From contig JBDTBW010000047.1 of the NCBI GenBank assembly GCA_039923855.1, forward strand, positions 1 to 41,821: 41,821 bases of DNA. The letters run 5' to 3'. This document shows positions 17,133 through 24,377 of the stretch, in pieces. The translations under genes were made by a program, and so were the position numbers. The notes beneath the pieces were generated by a model, which saw only the letters and a list, made by a program, of their open reading frames with translations, was not told where the DNA came from and ran no database searches. Position 1 is the stretch's first letter, and each line of letters starts with the position of its first letter. Source of the stretch: 66-474 sp039923855 (GTDB taxonomy: Bacteria > Pseudomonadota > Gammaproteobacteria > Xanthomonadales > Rhodanobacteraceae).

Positions 17133-17542
17133 GTGCGATTCCTGACGCCCAGGTGATCCAGTAACTGCAGCACACGCTTTTCGATTTCGCCGCGTACTGC
17201 ACGGAACGAATCGTCCGGCAAGTGTTTGGGATCGGGCAACGCCCAATCCTCGCGGAGGGACGCGGGTAGCCACGGGCAGGCATCACCGCAACCCATTGTG
17301 ACTACAGCATCGAATGACTGACCGTTGAAAGCGCTCAGCGACTTCGATTCATTGATGGCAATATCGATGCCCCGCTCGGCCATGAAAGCGATCGCGCGCG
17401 GATTGACCATGCCGGACGGTTTGGACCCTGCGGAAAAGGCTTCGACGCGGCCGCTTCCATGCAGCCGCGCGAAGCCTTCCCCCATCTGGCTGCGGCAAGC
17501 GTTCTCGACGCAGACGAACAGAATGCGCGGCGCGCCGCTCAT
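17129..17542 (-). CDS. arsC: Arsenate reductase ArsC (LMW-phosphatase type)
   Basis: 137 residues. Reduces arsenate to arsenite. P-loop CVENACRSQ with nucleophile Cys11 and Arg17; redox cysteines Cys85 and Cys89 in TMGCGDACPW; catalytic Asp in LPDPKHL. This is the thioredoxin-coupled class. I choose ATG 17542, which overlaps the arsI stop (ATGA); an ATG two codons upstream is also possible. In an AqpS-type operon it provides the arsenite that leaves by the channel. Confidence 0.92.
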   Translation of the reverse strand: MSGAPRILFVCVENACRSQMGEGFARLHGSGRVEAFSAGSKPSGMVNPRAIAFMAERGIDIAINESKSLSAFNGQSFDAVVTMGCGDACPWLPASLREDWALPDPKHLPDDSFRAVRGEIEKRVLQLLDHLGVRNRT

Positions 17543-18024
17543 CCGCATGCGCCGGTTGCGCAGCAAGACGCCACATACGCGCTGGCAACCGGACGTCCAC
17601 AACAGACGCCTGCGTCGGCGACCGACTCGTGGGCCGTGTGCTGCCCCGGAGCGGAGTAAGTCGTCGCCTCGCCATGTGTATGGAAGGCTTCCCAGCGCAC
17701 GCCTTGCGGATCCTCGGCCCAGAATTTATCCGAATGCGCGTAGCAGCAGGTCGTGCCGCGTTCGGCCAGACCGACCTTGTCGGCGGCGATCAGGCGCGCG
17801 CCGATCTCTGCCAGTTCTTCCGTCGCCTCGGCCTGCAAGCCGAGATGATCCACGCCGGCCGCGCGCTCGCGTTGCGAAATCGCGAAATTCACCCTCGGAT
17901 CGTCCAGCATCCATTTCGCGTAGTCGGGCTTGCGCACCGAAGGCGCGCTGCCGAACAGGGTGGAATAGAAGCCGATGCTTGCATTCAGGTCGGCGACATT
18001 GACGTGCACGTGGAAGCGTTTCAC
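17539..18024 (-). CDS. arsI: ArsI/CadI-family glyoxalase-fold dioxygenase (C-As lyase)
   Basis: 161 residues, vicinal-oxygen-chelate fold. ArsI demethylates trivalent organoarsenicals such as MAs(III). The diagnostic vicinal cysteine pair is present, TTCCYAHSDKFW (Cys93-Cys94), and likely Fe(II) ligands are His5, His60 and Glu112. GTG start at 18024 overlaps the arsR stop (GTGA). The C-terminal tail has five extra cysteines (141, 142, 154, 155, 160), which could help bind metalloids. Some members (CadI) are annotated only as cadmium-induced; the ars context and vicinal pair favour ArsI. Confidence 0.85.
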   Translation of the reverse strand: MKRFHVHVNVADLNASIGFYSTLFGSAPSVRKPDYAKWMLDDPRVNFAISQRERAAGVDHLGLQAEATEELAEIGARLIAADKVGLAERGTTCCYAHSDKFWAEDPQGVRWEAFHTHGEATTYSAPGQHTAHESVADAGVCCGRPVASAYVASCCATGACG

Positions 18025-18356
18025 GGGCGTTTTCCCCGTTTGGGAGCGCATGTGGGTGCGCAGACCGAGGCATCGCTGCCGCAGCATTTTTCGGTGAGGA
18101 AGGCGAGCAGGGCGTTCATGTGCGCGAATTCGGCGCTGCAACGGATGCTGCGGCCTTCGCGGACGTCGCGCACCAGACCGGCCCGGCGAAGGACATTGAG
18201 GTGATTGGTCAGCGTCGCGCCTGGCAGCTTGAGACGTTCGCCAAGTTCGCCCACGGCCAGACCATCCGGCCCCGCTTGCACCAGCAGCCGGTAAGCGGCG
18301 AGGCGGCTATCCTGGGCCAGCGCCTTGAGTGCCAGTACCGCATCAAATGTTTTCAT
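18021..18356 (-). CDS. arsR: ArsR-family arsenite-responsive repressor
   Basis: 111 residues. Winged-helix repressor; the recognition region is LPGATLTNHLNVLRRAGLV followed by the wing VREGRSIRCS. It lacks the classical alpha-3 CVC site. Instead cysteines cluster at the C-terminus, Cys91-Cys92, Cys99 and Cys103, like the C-terminal As(III) site known from the Acidithiobacillus ferrooxidans type. First gene of the operon arsR-arsI-arsC-aqp, every junction overlapping. A promoter and operator lie directly upstream; the mRNA is predicted to be nearly leaderless. Confidence 0.92.
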   Translation of the reverse strand: MKTFDAVLALKALAQDSRLAAYRLLVQAGPDGLAVGELGERLKLPGATLTNHLNVLRRAGLVRDVREGRSIRCSAEFAHMNALLAFLTEKCCGSDASVCAPTCAPKRGKRP

Positions 18357-18364
18357 AATTCCGG

Positions 18365-18382
18365 AATTATAGAAATATAATT
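18365..18382. promoter_or_regulatory. Probable ArsR operator
   Basis: Perfect inverted repeat AATTATA-GAAA-TATAATT that contains the -10 box of the ars promoter. A second palindrome, AATTCCGGAATT (18357-18368), follows it up to the arsR start. ArsR binding here would block RNA polymerase. Confidence 0.7.
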
Positions 18383-18393
18383 CGACCTGTCAA
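18366..18393 (-). promoter_or_regulatory. ars operon promoter
   Basis: Minus strand: -35 TTGACA (18388-18393) and -10 TATAAT (18366-18371), both exact consensus, spaced 16 bp. The expected start of transcription falls 3 to 5 bp before the arsR ATG at 18356, leaving no room for a Shine-Dalgarno sequence. Confidence 0.85.
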
Positions 18394-18444
18394 TACCCCT
18401 GCGGAAATTTTCGGGTGGACGCGCCTTACGCCTGCGTGGTCAAC

Positions 18445-18966
18445 TCAGCGATGTGATTCAGGAACCGGGTCGACCTGCCCGCACGCCTTGCAGGTGCGTG
18501 CATCGACGGATCGGTAATAGCGCTCGAATACCGGCGGAAAATCCTTCTCGATGCTGTCGAGCACGAAATATTCCTCGTAGAGTTTTTGATTGCAGCGCTC
18601 GCAGAACCACAACAGGCCGTCTTTTTCGTGCGGCAAGCGCTTGCGCTCGATCACCAGGCCGATGGAATCCGGCATGCGTTGCGGCGAGTGCGGCGTGCGC
18701 GGCGGCAGACAGAAAATCTCGCCGGCGCGGATCGGGATGTCGCGGCGTTCGCCGTCGTCCTGCACGCGCAAGATCATTTCGCCTTCGAGCTGATGAAAAA
18801 ACTCCGGGCCTTCGTCCCAGTGGTAGTCGCTGCGCGCATTGGGGCCGCCGACGATCATGATGATGAAATCGCCGTCGACGATGCACTTGTTGCCGACCGG
18901 CGGCTTGAGCAGATGCCGGTGCTGGTCGATCCAGCGTTGCAGGTTGAAGGGCGGTGTCAGCGACAT
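18445..18966 (-). CDS. nbaC: 3-hydroxyanthranilate 3,4-dioxygenase
   Basis: 173 residues, the bacterial family length. Cupin Fe(II) enzyme opening 3-hydroxyanthranilate to 2-amino-3-carboxymuconate semialdehyde. Catalytic iron ligands His49, Glu55 and His93 and substrate arginines Arg45 and Arg97 sit two positions before those of the Cupriavidus enzyme. A second rubredoxin-like iron site is present (Cys122, Cys125, Cys159, Cys162). It lies upstream of the ars cassette, separated from the other kyn genes. No tryptophan 2,3-dioxygenase or kynurenine formamidase gene is in the window. Confidence 0.94.
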   Translation of the reverse strand: MSLTPPFNLQRWIDQHRHLLKPPVGNKCIVDGDFIIMIVGGPNARSDYHWDEGPEFFHQLEGEMILRVQDDGERRDIPIRAGEIFCLPPRTPHSPQRMPDSIGLVIERKRLPHEKDGLLWFCERCNQKLYEEYFVLDSIEKDFPPVFERYYRSVDARTCKACGQVDPVPESHR

Positions 18967-19017
18967 GCCGGCGAATCACGGAAGGCGAGGTGATTACCTT
19001 AGCGTGGCGTCCGCGAC

Positions 19018-19050
19018 AAAAAAAGCCGCCCCGGAGGGTCCCGGGGCGGC
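19018..19050 (-). terminator. Strong terminator after the FAS1 gene
   Basis: A 10-bp GC-only stem (GCCGCCCCGG, 19025-19034, with CCGGGGCGGC, 19041-19050) and a 6-nt loop, followed on the minus strand by seven T. It separates the FAS1 gene from HAO, so the kyn genes must have their own promoter. Confidence 0.9.
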
Positions 19051-19108
19051 CCACGTGCGGTCATGCGTAACCGCGCGTGTTTACCCTATCCACATCAGGG
19101 CATCAACA

Positions 19109-19723
19109 TCAGGGCATCAGCACCTTGTCGATTACCATGATCACGCCGTTGGACTGATAGACGTCCGGGATGGTGACATCGGCGATGTTGCCTTTGGCGT
19201 CGGTGACGGTGAGGTGCTTGCCGCTGCCCTTGATGGTCAGCATGTCGCCTTCGACTGTCTTGAGTGAGGCCTGGCCACCGCCGGCTTCGATCTGCTTGTC
19301 GAGCGCATTGGTGTCGAGACGGCCCGGGACCACGTGATAGGTCAGGATCTTGGTCAACTGATCCTTGTTCTCGGGTTTGAGCAAGGTATCGACCGTGCCG
19401 GCCGGCAACGCCGCGAAGGCTTCATTGGTCGGCGCGAAAACGGTGAACGGACCGGGGCCTTCCAGGGTCTTGACCAGGCCTGCGGCTTTCACGGCCGCGA
19501 CCAGCGTGGTGTGATCCTTGGAATTGACCGCATTCTGGATGATGTTCTTGGACGGATACATCGGCGCGCCGCCGACCATCACCGTCTTGTGATTCATCAT
19601 GTGATCGCCGCTCATCATGTGGCCGCTCATTTGAGCGAACGAGGCGGGTGCGAAGGCGACAGCGGCAGCGGCCACCGCAATGGCGGAGGAAAGCATTCGG
19701 GTACGAACGTTGAGGGATTTCAT
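19109..19723 (-). CDS. Secreted fasciclin (FAS1) domain protein
   Basis: 204 residues. Signal peptide (MKSLNVRTRMLSSAIAVAAA, cleavage after SFA near residue 30), a Met/His-rich segment (QMSGHMMSGDHMMNH) that could bind metal, then one FAS1 domain with the family motifs FTVFAPTNEAFAALP and LTYHVVPGRL and the closing GVIMVIDKVLMP. Start ATG at 19723, with GGAG 10 nt upstream. The upstream promoter-like motif is the same as that of the lipid operon. FAS1 proteins MPT70/MPT83 are main targets of the mycobacterial SigK/RskA pair, which is encoded here about 8.6 kb upstream. Ends in a strong terminator, so it is transcribed alone. Confidence 0.9.
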   Translation of the reverse strand: MKSLNVRTRMLSSAIAVAAAAVAFAPASFAQMSGHMMSGDHMMNHKTVMVGGAPMYPSKNIIQNAVNSKDHTTLVAAVKAAGLVKTLEGPGPFTVFAPTNEAFAALPAGTVDTLLKPENKDQLTKILTYHVVPGRLDTNALDKQIEAGGGQASLKTVEGDMLTIKGSGKHLTVTDAKGNIADVTIPDVYQSNGVIMVIDKVLMP

Positions 19724-19774
19724 GGAAACGAATCTCCGTGGGGAAAATGGACTTCCGGTGTGGAAGTGCAAGGA

Positions 19775-19802
19775 GATACGTCCGCGCGGCATGTGCGGAT
19801 GC
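19775..19802 (-). promoter_or_regulatory. Candidate ECF (SigK-type) promoter of the FAS1 gene
   Basis: Minus strand GCATCC (19797-19802), 15-bp spacer, ACGTATC (19775-19781). It is 52 bp before the FAS1 ATG. The desaturase promoter at 27517-27544 has the same boxes and the same spacing, and both spacers begin GCA. Confidence 0.7.
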
Positions 19803-19884
19803 GGCGGCGAAACGCGAGATTCAGCATCCGGAAGGTTTCACGCGCTTTGCACGAAAGGCGGCAAAACGTCGCGCGCGCATGCGC

Positions 19885-20430
19885 TCACTGGCTGGATGCA
19901 GGCCACTGCTGCGGGACTTTGCGCAGGTCTGACAGCGAATATCCCATTTGCTTGATGCGATCCAGCAGGCCGTCGTAATCGCCTTGGGGAATCGTCCGTG
20001 TCCGCGCCATGATCCAGACGTAATCGCGCTTGTTGCGGGCGATAATGGTTTCGCTGTAGTCGTCGTTGAGATAGGCGACGATGTATTCCGCTTTCAACGG
20101 CCAGATGAATTGCATGCCCCAAATGGCATTGCCGGTGCCGGGCTGGATAGAACCGGTCGAATGGAAAGCGCCCGGGCGCCCGTCGAATCCGCCCTTGAGA
20201 TAGCCGAAGGTGGCGCGCACGCGGCCGTCGGGTTGCAGCGTGTAGGTTTCCACGGCGTTGTAGGTGTTCTTCGCGAAGGGCGTGGGGATGGCCGCGATCA
20301 CATACCACTGGCCCATGAAGCGTGGCAGCTCCACCTGCTCGACCGGCTGGATCGGCGGCAGATGCCCGGCGCAGACGGTGGCCGAAACGGCGGTGGCGGC
20401 GCAGGCGAACAAGATTCTGGAAAAACGCAT
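19885..20430 (-). CDS. blc: Bacterial lipocalin (Blc-like)
   Basis: 181 residues. Lipocalin barrel with the family signature RFMGQWYVIAAIP (about 37-49) and a C-terminal motif YVWIMARTRTIPQGDYD. Blc proteins bind lysophospholipids or fatty acids in the envelope. N-terminal signal peptide; Cys20 is in ATVC, a poor lipobox, so lipidation is uncertain and signal peptidase I cleavage after VCA is possible. Lies 84 bp downstream of the methyltransferase gene that ends the lipid operon, and may be co-transcribed with it. Confidence 0.87.
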   Translation of the reverse strand: MRFSRILFACAATAVSATVCAGHLPPIQPVEQVELPRFMGQWYVIAAIPTPFAKNTYNAVETYTLQPDGRVRATFGYLKGGFDGRPGAFHSTGSIQPGTGNAIWGMQFIWPLKAEYIVAYLNDDYSETIIARNKRDYVWIMARTRTIPQGDYDGLLDRIKQMGYSLSDLRKVPQQWPASSQ

Positions 20431-20514
20431 GGAATGAGTCCGTGTCGGCTGATCCGATCGTGATGGTTCGAACGTGATGATTGGATCGCGATGGTTGGAT
20501 TGGCGGGCGGGCCG

Positions 20515-21594
20515 TTACGCACGCGCGAACCGGTAATGCGCCACCAGCCATTCCTGGCCCGCGGCGTAGCCGAACAGTTCCGCGCAGGACATCCAGAACA
20601 TCCGCCAACGCTGGAACCACAACGGCGCGGCATCGCCGTAAGCTTGAACGAGCACCGACATCACCGCATCGCGCCGCTCATCCTGATTGGCCAGCCAGTG
20701 ATTGGCGCTGCGTTGGTAATGCGTGCCATCGAGCAGCCAACGCTGTTCGATCGCGAGATCACGCTGGAACATGAGCAGCGTATCGGCCGCGGGCATCAGG
20801 CCGCCGGTGAAAAAATGCCGCCCCAGCCAGTTGTCTTCGCCTGTGGTTTCGAACGGATACATCAGCGTGCGGTGCGCGAAGATGTGCACGAACAATTTGC
20901 CGCCGGGCTTCAACCAGGTGCCGATGCGCTGCATCAAGACCTGGTAGTTGCGCATGTGCTCGAACATTTCGATCGACACGCAGCGGTCGAATTGTCCGGG
21001 TTGCAGCACGAGCGTGTTGACGTCCTGGGTATGCACTTGCACGTTGATGAGGCCGCGTTTGCGGCATTGCGTTTCGATGTGCTGGCGCTGGCTGTGGGAA
21101 TTGGAGATGGCGGTGATGCGCGCGTTGGGATATCGCTGCGCCATCCACAGCGTCAGCGATCCCCAGCCACAGCCCAGTTCCAGAATGGCCTGGCCGTCGC
21201 GCAATTCGGCGCGCTGGTCGTACAGTTCGAGCATCGCCTCCTCGGCTTGCGCCAGCGTTTCATCGCCGCGCGGGTAATAGCACCCCGAATATTTTAGGCG
21301 CGGGCCGAGGCACAACGCGAAAAAATCCGGTGGCAGTTCGTAATGCCGCGCATTGGCCGCGTCCGTTTCGATCGCCACGGGACTCTTCCGCAATTCGTCG
21401 ATGCGCCGCGCGAAGCGCGCGGCTTGCGCATCGAGGCCGCCGACGCGCTCCTCGCGCAATCGACGCGCGCACAAACGGCGTATGCCCGCGCGCAATAGCG
21501 GGTCGAGGATCAGCCTACGCTCGGCCAGCCCGAGCAGGCCGGGCGCGGCGGATTCCTGCGCAAGTTCGTTATTGCCTAGTACGAGAATGCTCAT
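20515..21594 (-). CDS. SAM methyltransferase, Cfa/coclaurine N-methyltransferase-like
   Basis: 359 residues. Class I methyltransferase: SAM motif ILELGCGWGSLTLWMA, upstream substrate region ARHYELPPDFFALCLG and KYSGCYYPRG. This is the subfamily grouped with cyclopropane synthases and plant coclaurine N-methyltransferases; where relatives have YSCCY this has YSGCY. The C-terminal half ends in aromatic segments (LWFQRWRMFWMSCAELFG). The substrate is unknown, probably an unsaturated lipid given its operon. Start ATG at 21594. It is separated from the preceding operon gene by the 139-bp repeat (21624-21762) and is the last clearly linked member of the group. Confidence 0.8.
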   Translation of the reverse strand: MSILVLGNNELAQESAAPGLLGLAERRLILDPLLRAGIRRLCARRLREERVGGLDAQAARFARRIDELRKSPVAIETDAANARHYELPPDFFALCLGPRLKYSGCYYPRGDETLAQAEEAMLELYDQRAELRDGQAILELGCGWGSLTLWMAQRYPNARITAISNSHSQRQHIETQCRKRGLINVQVHTQDVNTLVLQPGQFDRCVSIEMFEHMRNYQVLMQRIGTWLKPGGKLFVHIFAHRTLMYPFETTGEDNWLGRHFFTGGLMPAADTLLMFQRDLAIEQRWLLDGTHYQRSANHWLANQDERRDAVMSVLVQAYGDAAPLWFQRWRMFWMSCAELFGYAAGQEWLVAHYRFARA

Positions 21595-21623
21595 TGTCAG
21601 ATACTTTTTCCAAGGCTGGAAAT

Positions 21624-21762
21624 GAGCGGTTTGAAAGCGTAGCGAGCGAAGGCAGGTTGCGCGCCGCCGGAGCGCAGAAACCGGATCGTACACGTCAGTA
21701 CATGAGGATTCCGAGCACCGCAGGCGCGCGAGATGCTGAGCGCAGTAGGTTTCAAACCGCTC
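21624..21762 (-). repeat. 139-bp interspersed repeat, copy 1
   Basis: Bounded by inverted ends GAGCGGTTTGAAA and TTTCAAACCGCTC. Read on the minus strand it aligns without gaps to copy 2 at 41369-41507, with about four fifths of positions identical. The stop codon of the DUF1295 gene (21761-21763) is formed at its left edge. It sits between two genes of one operon. Confidence 0.88.
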
Positions 21763-22531
21763 ATCGAGGAAACCACGGAAACAACATTGGAGTCTCCCGC
21801 TGATAAGCGCGGTAGTCATCGCCGCGCGTGCGCAGCGCCTGTGCTTCGGTGTACGGGATGCCGCTGACGAAACGCAAGAACACGAACATCACGATCGGCC
21901 CGGCCAGCGCCAGCCACCACAGTGGCGAGCCGATCGCGAGCGCCACGTAGGCGAACCAGTGCAACCATTCGAAGAAATAATTGGGATGCCGGGAATAGCG
22001 CCACAGGCCCTCGCGACAGGTCTTGCCTTGATGCGCGGGATCCGCGCGGAAGCGTGCGAGCTGGCGATCGGCGACCGTTTCGCCGGCAACGCTCAAGAGC
22101 CAGATCGCGGCGCCGACGATCAGCCATCCGATCGACACAGCCGGATTGCGCGCGACCGCGATGAACGGCAGCGCGAACAGCACGATCAGCGCCGCCTGGA
22201 ACTGGAAGAACCACCAGATTTTCAGTTGATCGCTTTGCCAATGCGCGCGCAATTGACGATAGCGGCCATCTTCCGGTTCGCCGCGCACGCGTTTCCAAAG
22301 ATGCGTCGCCAGCCGCAGTCCCCACAGCCCGCCGAGCAGCGCCAACAGCAGTCGCGGCCAAAATGCGCCCGCGCCGAGCAAGGCCAGCAGCACCGCCGCG
22401 CCACCCAGGCCGGTCGCCCACAGTGCATCGACGATGCCGATATTGGTATGCCGCCGCTGCCAGCGCCAACCCAGCGTCATCATCAACGCGGCGAGCAGCC
22501 ACACCGGCAACAGCGACAGCCACGGGTTCAT
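21761..22531 (-). CDS. DUF1295 membrane protein (steroid 5-alpha-reductase-like)
   Basis: 256 residues. Six or seven membrane helices; the C-terminal half carries the reductase/isoprenylcysteine methyltransferase-like motif SRHPNYFFEWLHWFAYV and the ending GIPYTEAQALRTRGDDYRAYQRETPMLFPW. The family is assumed to be NAD(P)H-dependent lipid reductases. The same family is encoded beside sigK in Mycobacterium tuberculosis (Rv0446c). Start ATG at 22531 overlaps the preceding gene as ATGA; the stop codon lies in the repeat at 21624-21762. Confidence 0.83.
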   Translation of the reverse strand: MNPWLSLLPVWLLAALMMTLGWRWQRRHTNIGIVDALWATGLGGAAVLLALLGAGAFWPRLLLALLGGLWGLRLATHLWKRVRGEPEDGRYRQLRAHWQSDQLKIWWFFQFQAALIVLFALPFIAVARNPAVSIGWLIVGAAIWLLSVAGETVADRQLARFRADPAHQGKTCREGLWRYSRHPNYFFEWLHWFAYVALAIGSPLWWLALAGPIVMFVFLRFVSGIPYTEAQALRTRGDDYRAYQRETPMLFPWFPR

Positions 22532-23079
22532 GGCACGCTCCGCTGCGGCGATAATGAAATGTCTGTTCCTTTGCGCAGCCAATGCCGCGCCAGGGTGGTC
22601 AGCAGCGGCAACGCGATACCCCATCCCAGCGCCAGCCATGCCAGCGCGTGCCAGATGGGCGCCGTCAAGACGGCCGCGTGCCAGCCGCGCGCGGCGGCGA
22701 GATACGAAAGCGGAGCGCCGATCGCACCGAACAAGGCACCCAGCCACGGACGCGCGCGCAGATAACCGAACAGCGGCACGATTGTCAGCGCGAACGCGAT
22801 CCACAGCGCGAGGATCCACGCCGGCGCATCGGAAAGCGGCCACGTCGCGGCGTAATGGATCAAACCCGCACGCACCCAAAAAGTTTCCATCAGCGCGCCT
22901 AGCAACAGCGCCACCACGATCAGCCGCAGCTCGACGCCGCGCTGCGCGGAAACGATCAGCCGCCATGCGGCGAACACACACATCGCCAGCACGCCCGGCC
23001 ACGCCAGGCCGTGACCCGCGCCGATCACCGCGCAGAACCAGACGATCTCGTAAGCCGCGAGTATCGCCCAGAACATCAT
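22528..23079 (-). CDS. DUF2878 membrane protein
   Basis: 183 residues, about five or six hydrophobic helices with few charged residues; a polar segment METFWVRAGLIHY lies in the second third. The family is routinely found next to Cfa-like methyltransferase and DUF1365 genes, but its biochemical role is not known. ATG at 23079 overlaps the cfa stop (ATGA), and its own stop overlaps the DUF1295 gene (ATGA), so translation is coupled through the operon. Confidence 0.75.
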   Translation of the reverse strand: MMFWAILAAYEIVWFCAVIGAGHGLAWPGVLAMCVFAAWRLIVSAQRGVELRLIVVALLLGALMETFWVRAGLIHYAATWPLSDAPAWILALWIAFALTIVPLFGYLRARPWLGALFGAIGAPLSYLAAARGWHAAVLTAPIWHALAWLALGWGIALPLLTTLARHWLRKGTDISLSPQRSVP

Positions 23080-24377
23080 CCCGACACCTCGCGTGTGTGC
23101 GATGGCACGCCCCGGCGATAGCCCGGCTTCGCCAGCAGCAGATGCGCCACGCCGATCGAGCGTTCGCGGAAACCGCCCTCGCAATAGGCCAGATAAAACT
23201 CCCACATCCGGACGAAGCGTTCGTCGAAACCCTGCGCGCGCACCCGCGCCAGGTTCGCCATGAAACGCTCGCGCCACGCTCGCAAGGTTCGCGCGTAGGA
23301 ATTGCCGAAATCCTCCAACGAGATCAGTGCGAGGTCGCAGCTTCGGGTCTTGGCAGCCAGCATCGCGCCGATCGATGGAATGAAGCTGCCGGGGAACACA
23401 TGGCGCTTGATGAAATCCACCGACTTCAGCGCCTGCGCGTAACGGTGATCCTCGATGGTGATCGCCTGCAGCAGCGCCAGCCCATCGGGTTTCAACAGAC
23501 GACCGACTTTATCGAAATAGACGTCCAGATACTGCGCGCCGATCGCCTCGATCATTTCGATCGATACCAGTTTGTCGTATTCGCCCTCGCCGGATTCAAC
23601 ACGAAGATCGCGGTAGTCGCGCAGCAACAGCGTCACGCGTTCCCGCAAACCGGCCGCGGCGACGCGCTCGGCCGCAAGCGCGTGCTGCTCGCGCGAAATC
23701 GTGATGGTGGTGACGTGGCAGCCGTAATGCTTCGCCGCGTGCAATGCAAAGCCGCCCCAGCCGGTGCCGATCTCGACCACGCGGTCGTCGGATTTCAATT
23801 CGAGCTTGCGGCAGATCACATCGAGCTTGCGGGTCGATGCGGCTTCCAGCGTGTCGTCGGCGCCGCCCCAGATCGCCGAGGAATACATGAGGTCGCTCGA
23901 CAGGAACAGCTTGAAGAAATCGTTGCCGAGGTCGTAATGCGCGGCGATGTTTCGGCGGCTGCCGCGATGTGTGTTGCGTTGCAAGGCATGCCATGCGCGC
24001 ATCGCCACGCCGCCGAAGCGCGCAAGCCCGGTTTCCATGCCATCGAGCAGATCGCGGTTGCGCACCAGCAGGCGCACCAGAGCGGCAAGATCGTCGCAAC
24101 GCCACAGGCCATCCATGTAAGCCTCGCCGGCGCCCACGCTGTCGTTGGCGGCGACCGTGCGATAAAAATCCGGATCGAGGATGTCCAGATGCACGCAAAG
24201 ATCGGACTGTTGCGCAAGCGGCGTGCCCAGCTCTACCGTGCCATATCCATCCCGCAGCACCAGCCGGCCATTCGTTAGCGAAGCCATCTGCGCGAGCAGG
24301 CGTTTGCGCAGAAAACGATCCAGCCCGCCGCCATCGCGGCGCGTGTCGTCGAGTTCGTTTTTCACGACGGTGTTCAT
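23076..24377 (-). CDS. Cfa/UfaA1-like fatty-acyl SAM methyltransferase
   Basis: 433 residues. Two-domain protein like cyclopropane-fatty-acyl-phospholipid synthase: N-terminal lipid-binding domain, then the catalytic domain with AAHYDLGNDFFKLFL (145-159) and SAM motif VEIGTGWGGFALHA (201-214). Compared with E. coli Cfa, the bicarbonate ligand Cys139 is Ser167 (MYSSAIW) and His266 is Gln304 (LLQAIT), while Glu239 is kept (Glu277). Loss of these two residues suggests methyl or methylene transfer rather than normal cyclopropane ring closure. The adjacent FAD oxidoreductase and DUF1365 genes accompany M. tuberculosis ufaA1 in the same way. ATGA overlaps at both ends. Confidence 0.88.
   Translation of the reverse strand: MNTVVKNELDDTRRDGGGLDRFLRKRLLAQMASLTNGRLVLRDGYGTVELGTPLAQQSDLCVHLDILDPDFYRTVAANDSVGAGEAYMDGLWRCDDLAALVRLLVRNRDLLDGMETGLARFGGVAMRAWHALQRNTHRGSRRNIAAHYDLGNDFFKLFLSSDLMYSSAIWGGADDTLEAASTRKLDVICRKLELKSDDRVVEIGTGWGGFALHAAKHYGCHVTTITISREQHALAAERVAAAGLRERVTLLLRDYRDLRVESGEGEYDKLVSIEMIEAIGAQYLDVYFDKVGRLLKPDGLALLQAITIEDHRYAQALKSVDFIKRHVFPGSFIPSIGAMLAAKTRSCDLALISLEDFGNSYARTLRAWRERFMANLARVRAQGFDERFVRMWEFYLAYCEGGFRERSIGVAHLLLAKPGYRRGVPSHTREVSG

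Noticed and set aside
15347..18966. HAO/KynU/KMO set as the NAD (quinolinate) pathway
   Set aside because: ACMSD is present in the cluster and no quinolinate phosphoribosyltransferase is nearby, so catabolism via 2-aminomuconate is more likely.
20431..20514. SigK-type promoter before the lipocalin gene
   Set aside because: The gap holds repeated GTGATGGTT-like words but no GCATCC-N15-CGTATC pair.
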